Source: Campylobacter taeniopygiae (GTDB lineage Bacteria; Campylobacterota; Campylobacteria; Campylobacterales; Campylobacteraceae). From it: a stretch of 64,000 nucleotides of DNA. Below the pieces are notes generated by a model. That model worked only from the letters and a program-made list of their open reading frames with translations. It did not search any database and was not told where the DNA came from. Positions 27,031 to 39,009 of this stretch are shown here, one piece after another (position 1 is the stretch's first letter; every line of letters begins with the position of its first letter). The stretch spans positions 30,908 through 94,907 of the forward strand of contig NZ_NXLY01000008.1 in the NCBI RefSeq assembly GCF_005406225.1. The letters are read 5' to 3'. The translations under genes and the position numbers were made by a program.

Positions 27031-28200
27031 ACTTTTCTTTTAAAGTGATTATAGTTAATTTTATCTTTTGCAAATGCTGATGCAAAAATCAAAGCAGGTA
27101 AGACAAAAATTGATGCAAAAAGTGCGTTAAATTCGATACCTATATTTGTTAAAACAAGACCTCCTATAAAACTTGCTAAGGCTATACCTACATTAAAAGC
27201 TGCTTCATTCACACTGATGGTGCTATCCATTATTTTATGTGTGTGTCGTTTAGCTTTTGCAATGCTTAACATTTTTAAAGCCGGTATGGTTGAAAAAGAA
27301 AAAAATCCCATCAAAGCGATATTTAAAATAACTAAAATTGGAATATAAATCGTCCATAAAAAGTTTAAAAATACAAAAATTTGTATGCTTAAAATTAGTC
27401 TCAAAGAAAAAATAGCACCTTTTTTATCTACCATTTTTCCACCCCATAAATTTCCAAAAATAGCACATATTCCATATAGGAGTAGGATATAGGTTGTATT
27501 TTGTTCTTTAAATCCACTTATATCTACGAGCAGTTTTTGCAAATAGGTATAAAGAATAAATTGCGCACCGCAACTACAAAGGGTGATAGTGTAAGTTTTA
27601 AGTAAATTACGATGCGAAAAAGCTGGTGCAAGGTTTTTTAAATTAGTAGGATTAGGATATAAATTTTTAGGCATCATATGCCAAACTCCTAAGGAGGCAA
27701 AAACTGTAATGATAAAGATCAATAAGAAAATAAGTTTAAAGCCAAAATGATATCCTATGAAGGTTCCTAAAGGGACACCTGTAACAAGTGCAACTGTAAG
27801 CCCTGTCACCATAATAGCTAAGGCACTAGATTTTTTTTCATTTGGAGTTATGCTTGAAATAGCAAGTGTAGCAATAACAAAAAATACACCGTGTTGAGTT
27901 CCAGCAATAAAACGAGCAAAAGCTGTTAAATAAAAATTATTACTAAAAAAGATTGTTAAATTGGCTAAAGCAAAAATTCCAAGATTAATCAAAAGTTGTA
28001 TATGTCTATAAAAATGGCTTAAAGCAATACTTACAATAGGAGCTCCTATAACAACTCCTATAGCGTATAAGGTTGTAAGATAACCAGCAGTTTTTGCATT
28101 GATTTTGAAATAATGTTGTACATCAATTAAAACTCCAGCCATAACAAATTCAGTTACTCCCATACAAAAAGCACTTAAGGCTAAAGCAAATAAAGCTTTT

Positions 28201-28214
<14 letters not shown>
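27024..28214 (-). CDS. MFS transporter (DHA1, AraJ/YdhP-like)
   Basis: A 396-aa protein with 12 hydrophobic helices. [18 protein letters not shown] in helix 1 is the signature of the AraJ/YdhP/NepI branch of DHA1 transporters; [14 protein letters not shown] in helix 4 and [16 protein letters not shown] in helix 5 agree. Members export arabinose-like sugars, purines or drugs; the substrate here is open. I start at MQNYKKALF (28214), which overlaps the end of pdxA by 14 bases. The sigma-54 element of the ciaC pair falls inside its last codons. Confidence 0.82.
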
Positions 28215-30118
<1,904 letters not shown>

Positions 30119-30150
30119 TTATTATACTCCAAAATTTAAAAGGAAGAGTA

Positions 30151-31110
30151 ATGTTAGGTATTGATTTGGGATCAAATACTTTAAGAGCAGTTGAAATGGA
30201 TGAAAATTTTAAAAAAATAAAAGAGTATGAATTTATCATAGGTGCAGCAAAAAATTTATCTAAAAGTGGGCAAATTTCAGCCGAGGCTATAGAAAAAATC
30301 AAACAAGCTTTAAATGTTTTATCCAAGGAGCAAAATTTATGCAAAGCAAAAGCTGTTGCAACAGCAGCTTTTAGAAAGGCAAGCAATACGGATGAAATTT
30401 TTAAAGATTTAAAAGAGCAATTTGGGATCAATTTTAAGGTTATTGATGCTAAAACAGAAGCTAAAATCAGCGTTTTAGGAATGAAAAATGCTCTTGCTAA
30501 TTTGGGCATGAAAGGGCGTTTTGCTTATTGTGATTTAGGGGGTGCTTCTTGCGAGTTATCTTTTGATGAACATTTTCAAAGTTTTGATTTTGGGATTATA
30601 AGTTTTTATGAAAAATGTAATTTTAAAGATGATTTTTCTACTTTTTCTTTTAAAAAAATATTGAAAAAATATCCTAATTTCTTTCATAAAATCAAAGATA
30701 AAAAATTAAAAATTCACCTATTAATTCAAGATAGAAATTTAAAAAATATAGCGTTTAAAGCTTTTGATGAGGTTAAAGAGCTTAAAAAAGTTTTTAAAAA
30801 AAGTAAAATAAAAAAAGTGGTTTTAAATTCAGGTGTTCCTACAACCTTGGCTGCTTTAAAATGCGGTTTAGATTATGAAAGATATGACGCTAAAAAAATT
30901 AATGGCCAAATTTTACACACTCAAGATTTTTTCAAATATGCATTAAAAATTTGGAACATGAGTGAAAAAGAGGCTAATTTTTATCTTGGAAAAACGCGTA
31001 AAAAATATTTAGTCGCAGGTTGTTTTTTATTTTTTGCTATTTTTAATAAAGAAGAATTTATAGTTATCGATGAGGGTTTAAGAGAGGGGCTTTGCATAGC
31101 AAATTTATAA
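30151..31110 (+). CDS. Ppx/GppA-family phosphatase
   Basis: Members hydrolyse inorganic polyphosphate or pppGpp. The 319-aa protein has an actin-like ATPase fold with MLGIDLGSNTLRAVEMD (phosphate 1), AVATAAFRKASN, and AYCDLGGASCELSF (phosphate 2). It lacks the C-terminal HD-like domain of long Ppx proteins, so it is the short, two-domain form. C. jejuni has a second such family member elsewhere. AAAAGGAAGAGTA precedes the ATG. It overlaps the convergent MidA-like gene by 6 bases. Confidence 0.85.
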   Translation: MLGIDLGSNTLRAVEMDENFKKIKEYEFIIGAAKNLSKSGQISAEAIEKIKQALNVLSKEQNLCKAKAVATAAFRKASNTDEIFKDLKEQFGINFKVIDAKTEAKISVLGMKNALANLGMKGRFAYCDLGGASCELSFDEHFQSFDFGIISFYEKCNFKDDFSTFSFKKILKKYPNFFHKIKDKKLKIHLLIQDRNLKNIAFKAFDEVKELKKVFKKSKIKKVVLNSGVPTTLAALKCGLDYERYDAKKINGQILHTQDFFKYALKIWNMSEKEANFYLGKTRKKYLVAGCFLFFAIFNKEEFIVIDEGLREGLCIANL

Positions 31111-32055
31111 TTTTGCAAATTCAAAAAAATGGAATTTTTCATCAAAATTAAAAAATAAAATTTTGCTTTGAGAGAGCAAATTTTCATAACTTTTTATATT
31201 TTTATTTTTAGTATATTCTAACAATTCTTCAAAACCAAAATCGATTAAAGCTTGACTTTGTTTTTTTAAATGTAAAAGTTTGAAATTTAAATTTTCAATA
31301 GTAGTTTTTAGATGATTAAAATTCACATTGTAAGTTATATCGCTTTTGCCAAAAAAATCTTTTAAAGAAATTTCAAAAGGATCAAAAACTTCGTGTTTTT
31401 GATAAATTCTTATACTGAAACGATCATTATCGAAAGTTCCATAATCAAAACCCGCAAAGATAAATTTTTCACTGATTTGATCGAGTTTTTTAAGAAAATT
31501 TTCAAGCTCTAAGCTTAATTCTCCTTTTTTTAATCCAAGTTTTTGACATCTTTGCCGTAAGCTTTCATCTATGGGCTTAAAAATGATTTGATAATCTTTT
31601 ACATAAGCCATTGTATCATTGTCTATAAGCTCACAAGCAAAGCTATCAAAAAGTTCATTGCAAAAAAAGAAAGCGTTTTTAAAATGACATTCTTCTAAAT
31701 TATTTTTATGGATAAAATCTATGCCATCTAAGGTTTTCTTTTGTAAAATTTGTAATTTTTCATGAGGCTCTATAATAAAAAAAGAAATTTGAGAAAAAAT
31801 TTCAGGTCTAAATTCAACTAAAGCGGATAAAAAATCACGACTCAAATAGCCTTCATTGGCTCCAATTTCAACGATTTCTAAAGGAAGTTTTAATACACCT
31901 TCATCAATGAGTTTTAAAAAATGTTTTGCCAGTAAGGTTCCAAAGAGATTTCCCACGCTTACTGCGGTGAAAAAATCCCCATTTTTACCTATTTTGCTAA
32001 CATTTTTATAGTAATTTTCATGAAGCCAGATATTAAAAAATTGACTAAATTTCAT
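31105..32055 (-). CDS. MidA/NDUFAF7-like SAM-dependent methyltransferase
   Basis: A 316-aa protein with FTAVSVGNLFGTLLAKHFL and LEIVEIGANEGYLSRDFL (SAM loop), then FFCNELFDSFACELI. This order identifies the DUF185/MidA family, whose mitochondrial member NDUFAF7 dimethylates an arginine of complex I subunit NDUFS2. A role in maturation of the Nuo complex is a guess. The start MKFSQFFNIW overlaps the end of the peptidase gene by 11 bases; an ATG four codons upstream is less well placed. Confidence 0.78.
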   Translation of the reverse strand: MKFSQFFNIWLHENYYKNVSKIGKNGDFFTAVSVGNLFGTLLAKHFLKLIDEGVLKLPLEIVEIGANEGYLSRDFLSALVEFRPEIFSQISFFIIEPHEKLQILQKKTLDGIDFIHKNNLEECHFKNAFFFCNELFDSFACELIDNDTMAYVKDYQIIFKPIDESLRQRCQKLGLKKGELSLELENFLKKLDQISEKFIFAGFDYGTFDNDRFSIRIYQKHEVFDPFEISLKDFFGKSDITYNVNFNHLKTTIENLNFKLLHLKKQSQALIDFGFEELLEYTKNKNIKSYENLLSQSKILFFNFDEKFHFFEFAKL

Positions 32056-32875
32056 TAAACAGTGCATTAAATTTTTTTATAAAATCCAAAGGATCTACTT
32101 GTTTTTGTGCGACAAGTATTCCAAAATGTAAATGCGGTCCACTCACCCTTCCAGTAGCCCCACTTAGCCCAATAAGCTCTCCTTTTTTAACCTTTTGTCC
32201 CTTTTTTACATTGATCTTTGAAAGATGATAATATTGAGAATAAATTCCCAAACCATGATCAATAACCACAGAATTTCCCGCATAATATCTATTTTTAGCG
32301 ATTTTTACTATGCCCGAATTTGCAGCATAAATTGGAGTTCCACTTAGGGCTCTAAAATCTGTCCCACTATGGTAACTTGCGACTTTATGATTAAAAATTC
32401 TAGCTTTACCAAAATCACTTGTAATAAAACTTGCAAGAGGTATCGCAAAAGTCCCATCGTATAAAGGTTTTGGAGTGTAGGAAGTATAGATTTCATTCGC
32501 TTCTTGAAATTCTTTTTTAATGCGTTCTTGAACATTTTTAGGTGGAAAAATTTTATTTTTTGCTACTTGTATTTGTTCGCTTTTGTAATTTCCTTCTAGT
32601 GCATTGATGATAAATTCTTGCTGTTTATTTTTATAAATAGCGATTAATTTTGTGCTTTTTGGAGGATTTTTATAGGGTAGGGCAAAAATGGCAAGGATTT
32701 TATTTTTATTTTTTGGATGATTAAAGGTTGGAATTGTTTTATTTTGGTTTTTTAATTCTATAAAATTATTTTTATCAAGCTCTAAAAATATAGCTTGCCC
32801 TTTGATAAGTTTTATTTCTTGGGCTCCAAAGACACAAGTAAAGAAACAAAAAAGTAAAGTCAATATTTTTTTCAT
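32045..32875 (-). CDS. M23/LytM peptidoglycan endopeptidase
   Basis: The 276-aa protein has a signal peptide (ILTLLFCFFTCVFGA) and a C-terminal M23 domain with the zinc ligands in YHSGTDFRA (HxxxD), the VSGPHLHFGI box (HxH) and GLGIYSQYYHLSKI. All catalytic residues are present, so it should cut peptide cross-links of the wall. C. jejuni has several M23 peptidases, one of which (Pgp3) sets helical cell shape; I cannot say which of the two in this window corresponds to it. The start overlaps the glyS stop as ATGA. Confidence 0.9.
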   Translation of the reverse strand: MKKILTLLFCFFTCVFGAQEIKLIKGQAIFLELDKNNFIELKNQNKTIPTFNHPKNKNKILAIFALPYKNPPKSTKLIAIYKNKQQEFIINALEGNYKSEQIQVAKNKIFPPKNVQERIKKEFQEANEIYTSYTPKPLYDGTFAIPLASFITSDFGKARIFNHKVASYHSGTDFRALSGTPIYAANSGIVKIAKNRYYAGNSVVIDHGLGIYSQYYHLSKINVKKGQKVKKGELIGLSGATGRVSGPHLHFGILVAQKQVDPLDFIKKFNALFNEI

Positions 32876-34863
32876 AAGCTAAGTTCCTTAATGTCTGCAA
32901 TTTTAAGAAATTCTTGATAGATGCTAAATACTAAGGCTTGGCGATTGTTCTTAAGTTTTTCATCTTTATCATTAATCATAACAGCTTCAAAAAAGGCATC
33001 AATTTCAGGTTTTAAAGCAAATAATTTGTTAAGTTTTTCTTCAATCGTAAGAGCTTTTAAACTTTCTTTAAATGCTATATAAAGTTTTTTTTCTGCTTCT
33101 ACAAATAAACTTTCATCGATGGTATTTGTAGTTTTTTGAGCGATATTAGCAAGGCGTTTAAAGGTGCTAAAATAATCACCAAAATTGCTTTTTTGACTGA
33201 TTTTTGCCAAAGCTTTAATGCTTTCATCAATGGAAATAATATCAGAATTTTTTGAAACAAGAACAGCTTTGATAAAGCTAGGATTTAAATCATAAAATGT
33301 ATAAATTCTTTCAAAAATAAAATCTTTTAAAATTTGCAAATTAAAATTTTGATAATTTTTTAAAGCTTTTTCTAAAAACGCATTGATATCGAAATTTTTA
33401 TTTAATTTTAAAAATATTTTTAAAATTCCATTAGCAGCACGTCTTAATGCATAAGGATCTTTTGTCCCGCTTGGAATTTTACCTATGCTAAAAAGTCCTA
33501 AAAGAGTATCAAATTTATTAGCTAAAGCAACTATGCTTGAAAATTCTGTGCTAGGAAGATCTGATTTTTCAGAATTTGGCAAGTATTGCTCTTTTATAGC
33601 TAAGCAAATTTCTTGTTCAAGTCCCATTTTGGCAGCATAATAACCCCCGATAATTCCTTGTAAATCTGTGAATTCATAAACCATTTGAGTGGTTAAATCA
33701 GCTTTGGCATAGTAAATAGCTTTAGAAATTTTTTCAAAATCATTATTTTTTAAAAATTCACATAAAATTTTTGCCAGCTCAATTTCTCTTGAGCTTTTAT
33801 CACTCATTGTTCCTAGATTTTCAAGATAAACGATTTTTTTAAGCTTTTTAGGTTCTAAGCCTTTTTGTAAATCATTTTGATAAAAAAACATTGCATCGCT
33901 TAATCTTGCTCTTAAAACTCTTTCATTACCATGTATGATTTTAGAATAATCCTCACAAACCGCATTACTAACAACTATAAAATGATTGCTTAATTCATTG
34001 TTGTTAAAAACAGCGAAATAGCGTTGATTTTCTCTCATTGAAGTGATGATGACTTCATTAGGAATTTCTAAAAAGGCTTTATCAAAACTTCCAAAAAGAG
34101 CTTTTGGATATTCTGTAATGGCTACAACTTCAGCTAAGAGTTCTTTATCTTCACTAATAGTGATATTGTATTTTGTTTCGAGTTCTTTAAATTCATTTAA
34201 AATTTTTTCTTCGCGTTTTTTTGGATCAAGAATGATAAAGTTATTTTCTAAAATTTGGAAATATTCTTTGATATTTTGAAAAGGAAAGAAATTATAACTT
34301 ACGCTTCTATGAACAAAGGTTTTTTTAGAACTTTTAACTCCAAAAATTTCAAATTCAACCAATTGATCGCCTAAAACACAAGCAATATTTCTAATAGCGC
34401 GTATGAATTCAAAAGAATGATCCCCCCAACGCATACTTTTTCCAAAATTTAAGCTTTTGAGGAATTTATTGATCATTTCTCCTAAAATTTCAATACTATT
34501 TTTTCCTGTCAAGGTTTTTTGATAGTATAAAACCTCTTTTCCTTTGATTTCTTTGAATTCAAGTTCATTTTCTTTAATACCTGCTTTTTCTAAAAATGCT
34601 TCACCCGCGGGAGTTAATTTGCCTTCTTTAAAAGCTATGTTTTTAGGTGCTCCTATAAATTCAGCTGTGGTATCTTCTTGCTTTTGATGAAAATTTTTAT
34701 GAAAAAATACTAAACGACGTGGAGTGTAATAAAATTCAAATTCGCTCATTAAATGATATTCATCTAAAATATTTTGCCATTTTTTTTCTATATTTGGAAG
34801 TTCTTTTAATAAAGGTATAGCCGGTAATTCTTCTGTGCCAATTTCGATTAATAATTCACTCAT
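32872..34863 (-). CDS. glyS: Glycyl-tRNA synthetase beta subunit
   Basis: The 663-aa GlyS is the tRNA-binding subunit of the bacterial alpha2beta2 glycyl-tRNA synthetase. It opens with ELLIEIGTEELPA, the subunit's hallmark, and continues with YTPRRL, FVHRS and KIPSGTKDPYALRRAANGI, a conserved C-terminal signature. The length is near the usual 665-690. The alpha subunit glyQ is not in this window, as is normal for the genus. Confidence 0.96.
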   Translation of the reverse strand: MSELLIEIGTEELPAIPLLKELPNIEKKWQNILDEYHLMSEFEFYYTPRRLVFFHKNFHQKQEDTTAEFIGAPKNIAFKEGKLTPAGEAFLEKAGIKENELEFKEIKGKEVLYYQKTLTGKNSIEILGEMINKFLKSLNFGKSMRWGDHSFEFIRAIRNIACVLGDQLVEFEIFGVKSSKKTFVHRSVSYNFFPFQNIKEYFQILENNFIILDPKKREEKILNEFKELETKYNITISEDKELLAEVVAITEYPKALFGSFDKAFLEIPNEVIITSMRENQRYFAVFNNNELSNHFIVVSNAVCEDYSKIIHGNERVLRARLSDAMFFYQNDLQKGLEPKKLKKIVYLENLGTMSDKSSREIELAKILCEFLKNNDFEKISKAIYYAKADLTTQMVYEFTDLQGIIGGYYAAKMGLEQEICLAIKEQYLPNSEKSDLPSTEFSSIVALANKFDTLLGLFSIGKIPSGTKDPYALRRAANGILKIFLKLNKNFDINAFLEKALKNYQNFNLQILKDFIFERIYTFYDLNPSFIKAVLVSKNSDIISIDESIKALAKISQKSNFGDYFSTFKRLANIAQKTTNTIDESLFVEAEKKLYIAFKESLKALTIEEKLNKLFALKPEIDAFFEAVMINDKDEKLKNNRQALVFSIYQEFLKIADIKELSL

Positions 34864-34922
34864 ATTTTACTTTCTTTATATTATTGAATTTGCGTTATTT
34901 TAGCTATATTTTTTTAAAAAAC

Positions 34923-35543
34923 TCATAAATATTTTAATAAGTATTCTTTTAAAGTTTGCGCATCGCCAAATTCATTTTCTTGTAAATTTTTTTGATACCA
35001 TCTAGCGTGATAATACGGAATTTTTGCATTTTTAGCACATTCTTTGTCTTTTTGACTATCGCCTATAAAAATGCTAGTTTGATAAGGGGCTTCATCCATA
35101 AGAAGTTGAAGCATTTGTGGGCTTGGCTTAGGTTCTATGCCTATGCTTACACCTAAAATTTTATCAAAATATGGAATGATTTCATGCTTTTTAAGAATGC
35201 TTGTAAGCGAGCTTTGAGGCGCATTTGTTGCGATGGCTAAAAAGCAATTTTTACTTTTTAAAAATTTTAAAAGATCTATAACTCCTTCAAAGAGTATCAC
35301 GCTTTGTTCATAGTGTTTGATAAAATATTTTTCAAAACCATCTTTAAAGCTAGAATGATGGAAATTGTCTATATTATAAAGTTCTTTACCCCAATCTATA
35401 TTTGGAGTATTAATGATCTTAATTATTTCTTCTTTTTTTAGGGCGCTTAGATTGAGATTTGCACGAATTTCATTAACGGCGCAAGAAATTGCATTTGCAC
35501 TATCAATTAAGGTTCCATCCATATCAAAAAATACATTAATCAT
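34923..35543 (-). CDS. HAD-superfamily phosphatase (Gph-like)
   Basis: A 206-aa HAD hydrolase. Motif I is FFDMDGTLIDS with the nucleophile Asp, motif II is LAIATNAPQS, and motif IV is SIFIGDSQKDKECA. The cap is a small helical domain (residues 16-80), as in phosphoglycolate phosphatases. The substrate is not assignable beyond that group. The start overlaps the preceding stop by 8 bases with AAAGGATTATA as ribosome site. Confidence 0.85.
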   Translation of the reverse strand: MINVFFDMDGTLIDSANAISCAVNEIRANLNLSALKKEEIIKIINTPNIDWGKELYNIDNFHHSSFKDGFEKYFIKHYEQSVILFEGVIDLLKFLKSKNCFLAIATNAPQSSLTSILKKHEIIPYFDKILGVSIGIEPKPSPQMLQLLMDEAPYQTSIFIGDSQKDKECAKNAKIPYYHARWYQKNLQENEFGDAQTLKEYLLKYL

Positions 35544-35868
35544 TATAATCCTTTAAATAGTTTTTGTGTTTTTCTTTATGATTTTGATTTTTTAGCTTAT
35601 CTAAAGCATTTGCAAGGCTTAAGAGTTCTTCTTTTTTTAGTGAAAAATCAAGACAAGCATTAACAAAATTTTCCAAAGCTTTACCATAGGTTGAATTTAA
35701 AATCGCTGCTTGACATTTTTCTAAGTTTTTTTTGTTTTTTTGCATTCTTTCTTGAAATTTTTCTAAATCAAAATCCTCTCTTTTTAGACAAGATTTTGCT
35801 GTATTAGCAAATTTTTCTAATAATCTTAGATATTTTACTCTTAATGTTTTTTCATTGATTTTTGTCAA
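35536..35868 (-). CDS. Uncharacterised helical protein
   Basis: I do not recognise this 110-aa protein. It is basic, entirely helical in appearance, with no signal peptide or membrane helix. It has three Cys (SCLKRED, EKCQAAI, NACLDFS). It lies between kefB and the HAD gene, nearly touching both, in the run that starts at cbpA. C. jejuni has a gene of this type in the same place (recalled Cj1232). Confidence 0.75.
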   Translation of the reverse strand: MTKINEKTLRVKYLRLLEKFANTAKSCLKREDFDLEKFQERMQKNKKNLEKCQAAILNSTYGKALENFVNACLDFSLKKEELLSLANALDKLKNQNHKEKHKNYLKDYND

Positions 35869-35876
35869 AATAATCC

Positions 35877-37499
35877 TTAGGTGTTTTTATGAATTCTACA
35901 TTCTAATGCTTCTTGAACTAAATTTCGAGCTAGAATTTTTTCTGATCTTACAATGCGAATATTATCATCAATGCTTGAAAAAAGCATTTTTTTAAGATTT
36001 CCATTAACATGGATAATAGTATCTATAGGTTTTGGATAAGATGATAAAAGTTGGCAGAGCATTTCAAGTTTTGCTTCGTTAGTGATGGTGATAATTGCGA
36101 CTGCACATTCTTCAATATTGGCAATTTTTAGAGTTTCTTCTTGGGCTGCATTTGCAAAAATCACATTTTCTCCGCGACTAATTCCTAATTCAACTAGATT
36201 TAAATCACTTTCTAAAACCAAATAAGGCACCCCAGTATTTTTGATTCTTTGCACCATTTCTTGACCTAAACGACCGTATCCAAAAATGACAAGATGATTT
36301 TTTAGATTGCTTTGATGGGTGCTTTGGATTGTGTTTGTATTTAGAGTAATATCTTCAACTACATTGGTAATTTTTCGTATATTGTTGAGTATAAAAGGTG
36401 TAATAATCATCGTGATTATGGAAACTACAATTAAAATTTGTGAAGTTTTAACATCGAGCATATTTTTAGCTTGCAAAAGAGAAAAAATCGCTAAAGCAAA
36501 TTCTCCAATTTGTGCAATAGAAAAGGCGGTTTTTAGAGCAACTCTTTTTTTGGTATAAAGAAATAAAAATCCAAAGATTATGCCAAATTTCATAAGCATA
36601 ACAATTAGGGTCAAGATGCAAATTAAAAACCAATTTTCCGCTATAACATTGAGTTGAATTTGCATACCTACTGTCATAAAAAAAAGCCCCAAAAGCAAAT
36701 CCCTAAAAGGAATCAAATCCGCTTCAATTTTATGTTTATATTTTGTTTCTGCGATCAATGCTCCGGCTATAAAAGCACCCAAAGAATAGGAAAATCCAAA
36801 ATAATTTGCTAAAAAACTTGCTCCAATAACCATAAATAAAATGGTACCTATGAAAATTTCTTGAGAAGAAGTTCTAATAATAAGTCTAAAAATTCGATCG
36901 ACTAAATATTTTCCTATGAGAAAAAGTAAAGCGATTAAAAGGATAGCAGAAACAAGCGATGTGAGTAAAACTTGTTCTATATTTTGATTATTCGATGAAA
37001 GTATATCAACAAGCAAAAGCAAAGGGATAACGGCTATATCTTGAAAAAGTAAAATTCCTAAAGCTTTTCTTCCGTATTGTTCATTGATATCCCCATTGTC
37101 ATTTAAAATTTTTAAAACTACAGCTGTGGAAGAGAGTGCTAAGGCAAAACCTACTACTGTTGCACTTTTATCTTCAAGGGAAAAAATTCCCATAACAATT
37201 AAAGTAAATACAAATCCACAAGTAAGCATTTGCAAAGATCCATTTAGAAAAACTTCTTGTTTCATAGCCATCAAATGCTTAAAAGAGAATTCAAGTCCAA
37301 TAGTAAACATCAAAAAAACAATACCAAATTCAGCAATATGAGTTATTTCACCTTTGCCGCTTAAATGATAAATTTCAGAAATAATTTCTCCTGCTGCTAT
37401 ATAGCCAATAATAGTAGGAATTTCAAATTTTTTTAAAATGACATTTAAGACGATAGCTATTGCTGCTGCAATCAGAAAAATTTCTAGAAAATTATCCAT
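35877..37499 (-). CDS. kefB: KefB-type CPA2 cation:proton antiporter
   Basis: The 540-aa protein has about 12 membrane helices with the CPA2 motifs EFGIVFLMFTIGLEFS, ALSSTAVVLKIL and GFSYSLGAFIAGALIAE. A C-terminal TrkA-N/RCK nucleotide-binding domain starts at HLVIFGYGRLGQEM. It should be a K+(Na+)/H+ antiporter; whether it is glutathione gated like E. coli KefB cannot be seen. It follows hspR by 6 bases, without a good ribosome site. Confidence 0.88.
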   Translation of the reverse strand: MDNFLEIFLIAAAIAIVLNVILKKFEIPTIIGYIAAGEIISEIYHLSGKGEITHIAEFGIVFLMFTIGLEFSFKHLMAMKQEVFLNGSLQMLTCGFVFTLIVMGIFSLEDKSATVVGFALALSSTAVVLKILNDNGDINEQYGRKALGILLFQDIAVIPLLLLVDILSSNNQNIEQVLLTSLVSAILLIALLFLIGKYLVDRIFRLIIRTSSQEIFIGTILFMVIGASFLANYFGFSYSLGAFIAGALIAETKYKHKIEADLIPFRDLLLGLFFMTVGMQIQLNVIAENWFLICILTLIVMLMKFGIIFGFLFLYTKKRVALKTAFSIAQIGEFALAIFSLLQAKNMLDVKTSQILIVVSIITMIITPFILNNIRKITNVVEDITLNTNTIQSTHQSNLKNHLVIFGYGRLGQEMVQRIKNTGVPYLVLESDLNLVELGISRGENVIFANAAQEETLKIANIEECAVAIITITNEAKLEMLCQLLSSYPKPIDTIIHVNGNLKKMLFSSIDDNIRIVRSEKILARNLVQEALECRIHKNT

Positions 37500-37505
37500 A
37501 TTTTT

Positions 37506-37883
37506 TTATTTTTTTTCATAAAAAATTAAATCAAAACTATTTTTATGTTTAACGACAGCCTTTGAGGCAGCACCTGGATTTTTTTGTTTGCTAAGTTCTA
37601 AACGCAATTCATCAATTAAATTTTCAAATTCATGGATTTGATTTTTTAATTTTAATATAACATCAACTCCTGCTAAATTAACTCCCATATCGCGAGTTAA
37701 ACGCAAAATCAATTTAATACGATCAATATCTCTTTGAGAATAGAGTCTTATTTTGCCATCAGTCCGGCTTGGTTCTACTAATCCTTCTCTTTCGTATTGT
37801 CTTAAGGTTTGTGGATGTATGCTTAAAACCTTAGCAACAACGCTTATTAAATATACAGGTTCGTCATAATGGTGATCCATCAT
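37506..37883 (-). CDS. hspR: HspR, MerR-type heat-shock repressor
   Basis: The 125-aa protein has the MerR-type helix-turn-helix near residues 12-35 (YLISVVAKVLSIHPQTLRQY), wing EREGLVEPSRTDGKIRLYS and the HspR-specific GVNLAGVDVIL. HspR represses chaperone genes, including its own operon, with DnaK as co-repressor. The ATG at 37883 is 6 bases after AAGGAG; the next ATG directly after it is possible. It follows cbpA by 7 bases. Confidence 0.93.
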   Translation of the reverse strand: MMDHHYDEPVYLISVVAKVLSIHPQTLRQYEREGLVEPSRTDGKIRLYSQRDIDRIKLILRLTRDMGVNLAGVDVILKLKNQIHEFENLIDELRLELSKQKNPGAASKAVVKHKNSFDLIFYEKK

Positions 37884-37890
37884 TTTCTCC

Positions 37891-38778
37891 TTATTCTGGA
37901 AGTTTTTCTTTTAAAAGTTCGATAAATTTTTCATCCAATGTTTCTGTATTGGGTAAAATAACATTTAAAATTAAATACAAATCCCCGTAAATATTATTTT
38001 TTCTATTTTGTACCCCATATCCTTTTAGGCGTATTTTTTGTCCATTTTTTGAATTTGGAGCTATGGTAATTTTTGCTTCTTTTTTATCTTCTTTAAATGT
38101 TTTAATTGTGATTTTTCCACCAAATAAAGCGGTTTTAAGTGGAATATCTATTTTTTGATATAAATCATCATCTTCTCTTTGATATATCTTACTTTCCTCA
38201 AGTTTAACGATGATGATAAGATCTCCACGCGCCTTATTGTAAGCACTTTTTCCCTTGCCGCGAATTCTAAGTTTTTCACCTTCTTTGATTCCATGAGGAA
38301 TTTTAAATTTGATATTTTCTCCTTGAAAGTTAAAATGATATTCCCCACCTGTGATAGCCTTTTCAAAAGGAATGGTTAATTCTATAGTTGTATCCAAATT
38401 TTCTTCTTCAAAATTTCCAAATCCTCCAAAGCCTTTAGAAGAAAATCCACCGAAACGACTTCCGTGAGAAGATCCTCCAAATCCTCCTCCAAATAAATCT
38501 TTTAAAATATCATCTAAATTGATGCCACCCGTATTTCTTGAAAAATCATGAAAACTTTGCCCACCAAAGATAGAATCTCCGTACTGATCATATTGAGCAC
38601 GTTTTTTTTCATCGCTTAAAATTTCATAAGCGGCATTAATTTCTTTAAATTTTTCTTCAGCTCCTTTTTCTTTATTGATATCTGGATGATATTGTCTTGC
38701 TAAGCGACGATAGGCTTTTTTTATTTCATCAGAACTTGCATTTTTAGATACTCCAAGAGTTTCATATAAACTATTCAT
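37891..38778 (-). CDS. cbpA: CbpA-type DnaJ co-chaperone
   Basis: A J-domain protein of 295 aa: J domain residues 1-70 with His31-Pro-Asp33, a Gly/Phe-rich linker (residues 75-120) and a C-terminal substrate-binding region. The zinc-finger Cys repeats of DnaJ are absent, so it is the CbpA class. It stimulates DnaK. It heads the unit cbpA-hspR, a common pairing that lets HspR regulate its own operon. Confidence 0.93.
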   Translation of the reverse strand: MNSLYETLGVSKNASSDEIKKAYRRLARQYHPDINKEKGAEEKFKEINAAYEILSDEKKRAQYDQYGDSIFGGQSFHDFSRNTGGINLDDILKDLFGGGFGGSSHGSRFGGFSSKGFGGFGNFEEENLDTTIELTIPFEKAITGGEYHFNFQGENIKFKIPHGIKEGEKLRIRGKGKSAYNKARGDLIIIVKLEESKIYQREDDDLYQKIDIPLKTALFGGKITIKTFKEDKKEAKITIAPNSKNGQKIRLKGYGVQNRKNNIYGDLYLILNVILPNTETLDEKFIELLKEKLPE

Positions 38779-38834
38779 TTTTTATCTTCCTTTGGTTGTT
38801 TAGTTAATAAAATAATTTATTTTTAGGATTAAAA

Positions 38835-38893
38835 ATTATATCAAAAACTTTAGTCTAAGTCAATCAAGTTTTATCAATTTTTATCACTCAAGT
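38835..38893 (-). promoter_or_regulatory. Promoter and candidate HspR sites upstream of cbpA-hspR
   Basis: On the minus strand TATAAT (38835-38840) is preceded by TTGACT with a 17-base spacer, a complete sigma-70 promoter. Upstream are ACTTGAGT (38886-38893), ACTTGATT (38862-38869) and ACTTAGAC (38853-38860). The first contains the CTTGAGT half of the HAIR operator of HspR; the inverted second half is poor, so these are candidates only. The rest of the divergent gap (38779-39009) carries the htrA promoter. Confidence 0.6.
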
Positions 38894-38925
38894 TTTTTAT
38901 TTACAATTTTGTAAATTTTTGATTT

Positions 38926-38931
38926 TATACT
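38926..38931 (+). promoter_or_regulatory. -10 box candidate for htrA
   Basis: TATACT on the plus strand, about 80 bases before the htrA ATG, predicts a leader of roughly 70 bases. It is about 30 bases from the candidate HspR sites of the divergent operon, so shared control is possible. Confidence 0.4.
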
Positions 38932-39009
38932 ATAACTTATGTAAAAATATTTTTACAAATAAAATCATAATTAGAACATGTAAATTTTCTAATATAGAAA
39001 GGAAGAATT

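Noticed and set aside
38866..38900. A full HAIR inverted repeat for HspR
   Set aside because: Only one good half-site (ACTCAAG) exists; the partner seven bases away matches at three of seven positions.
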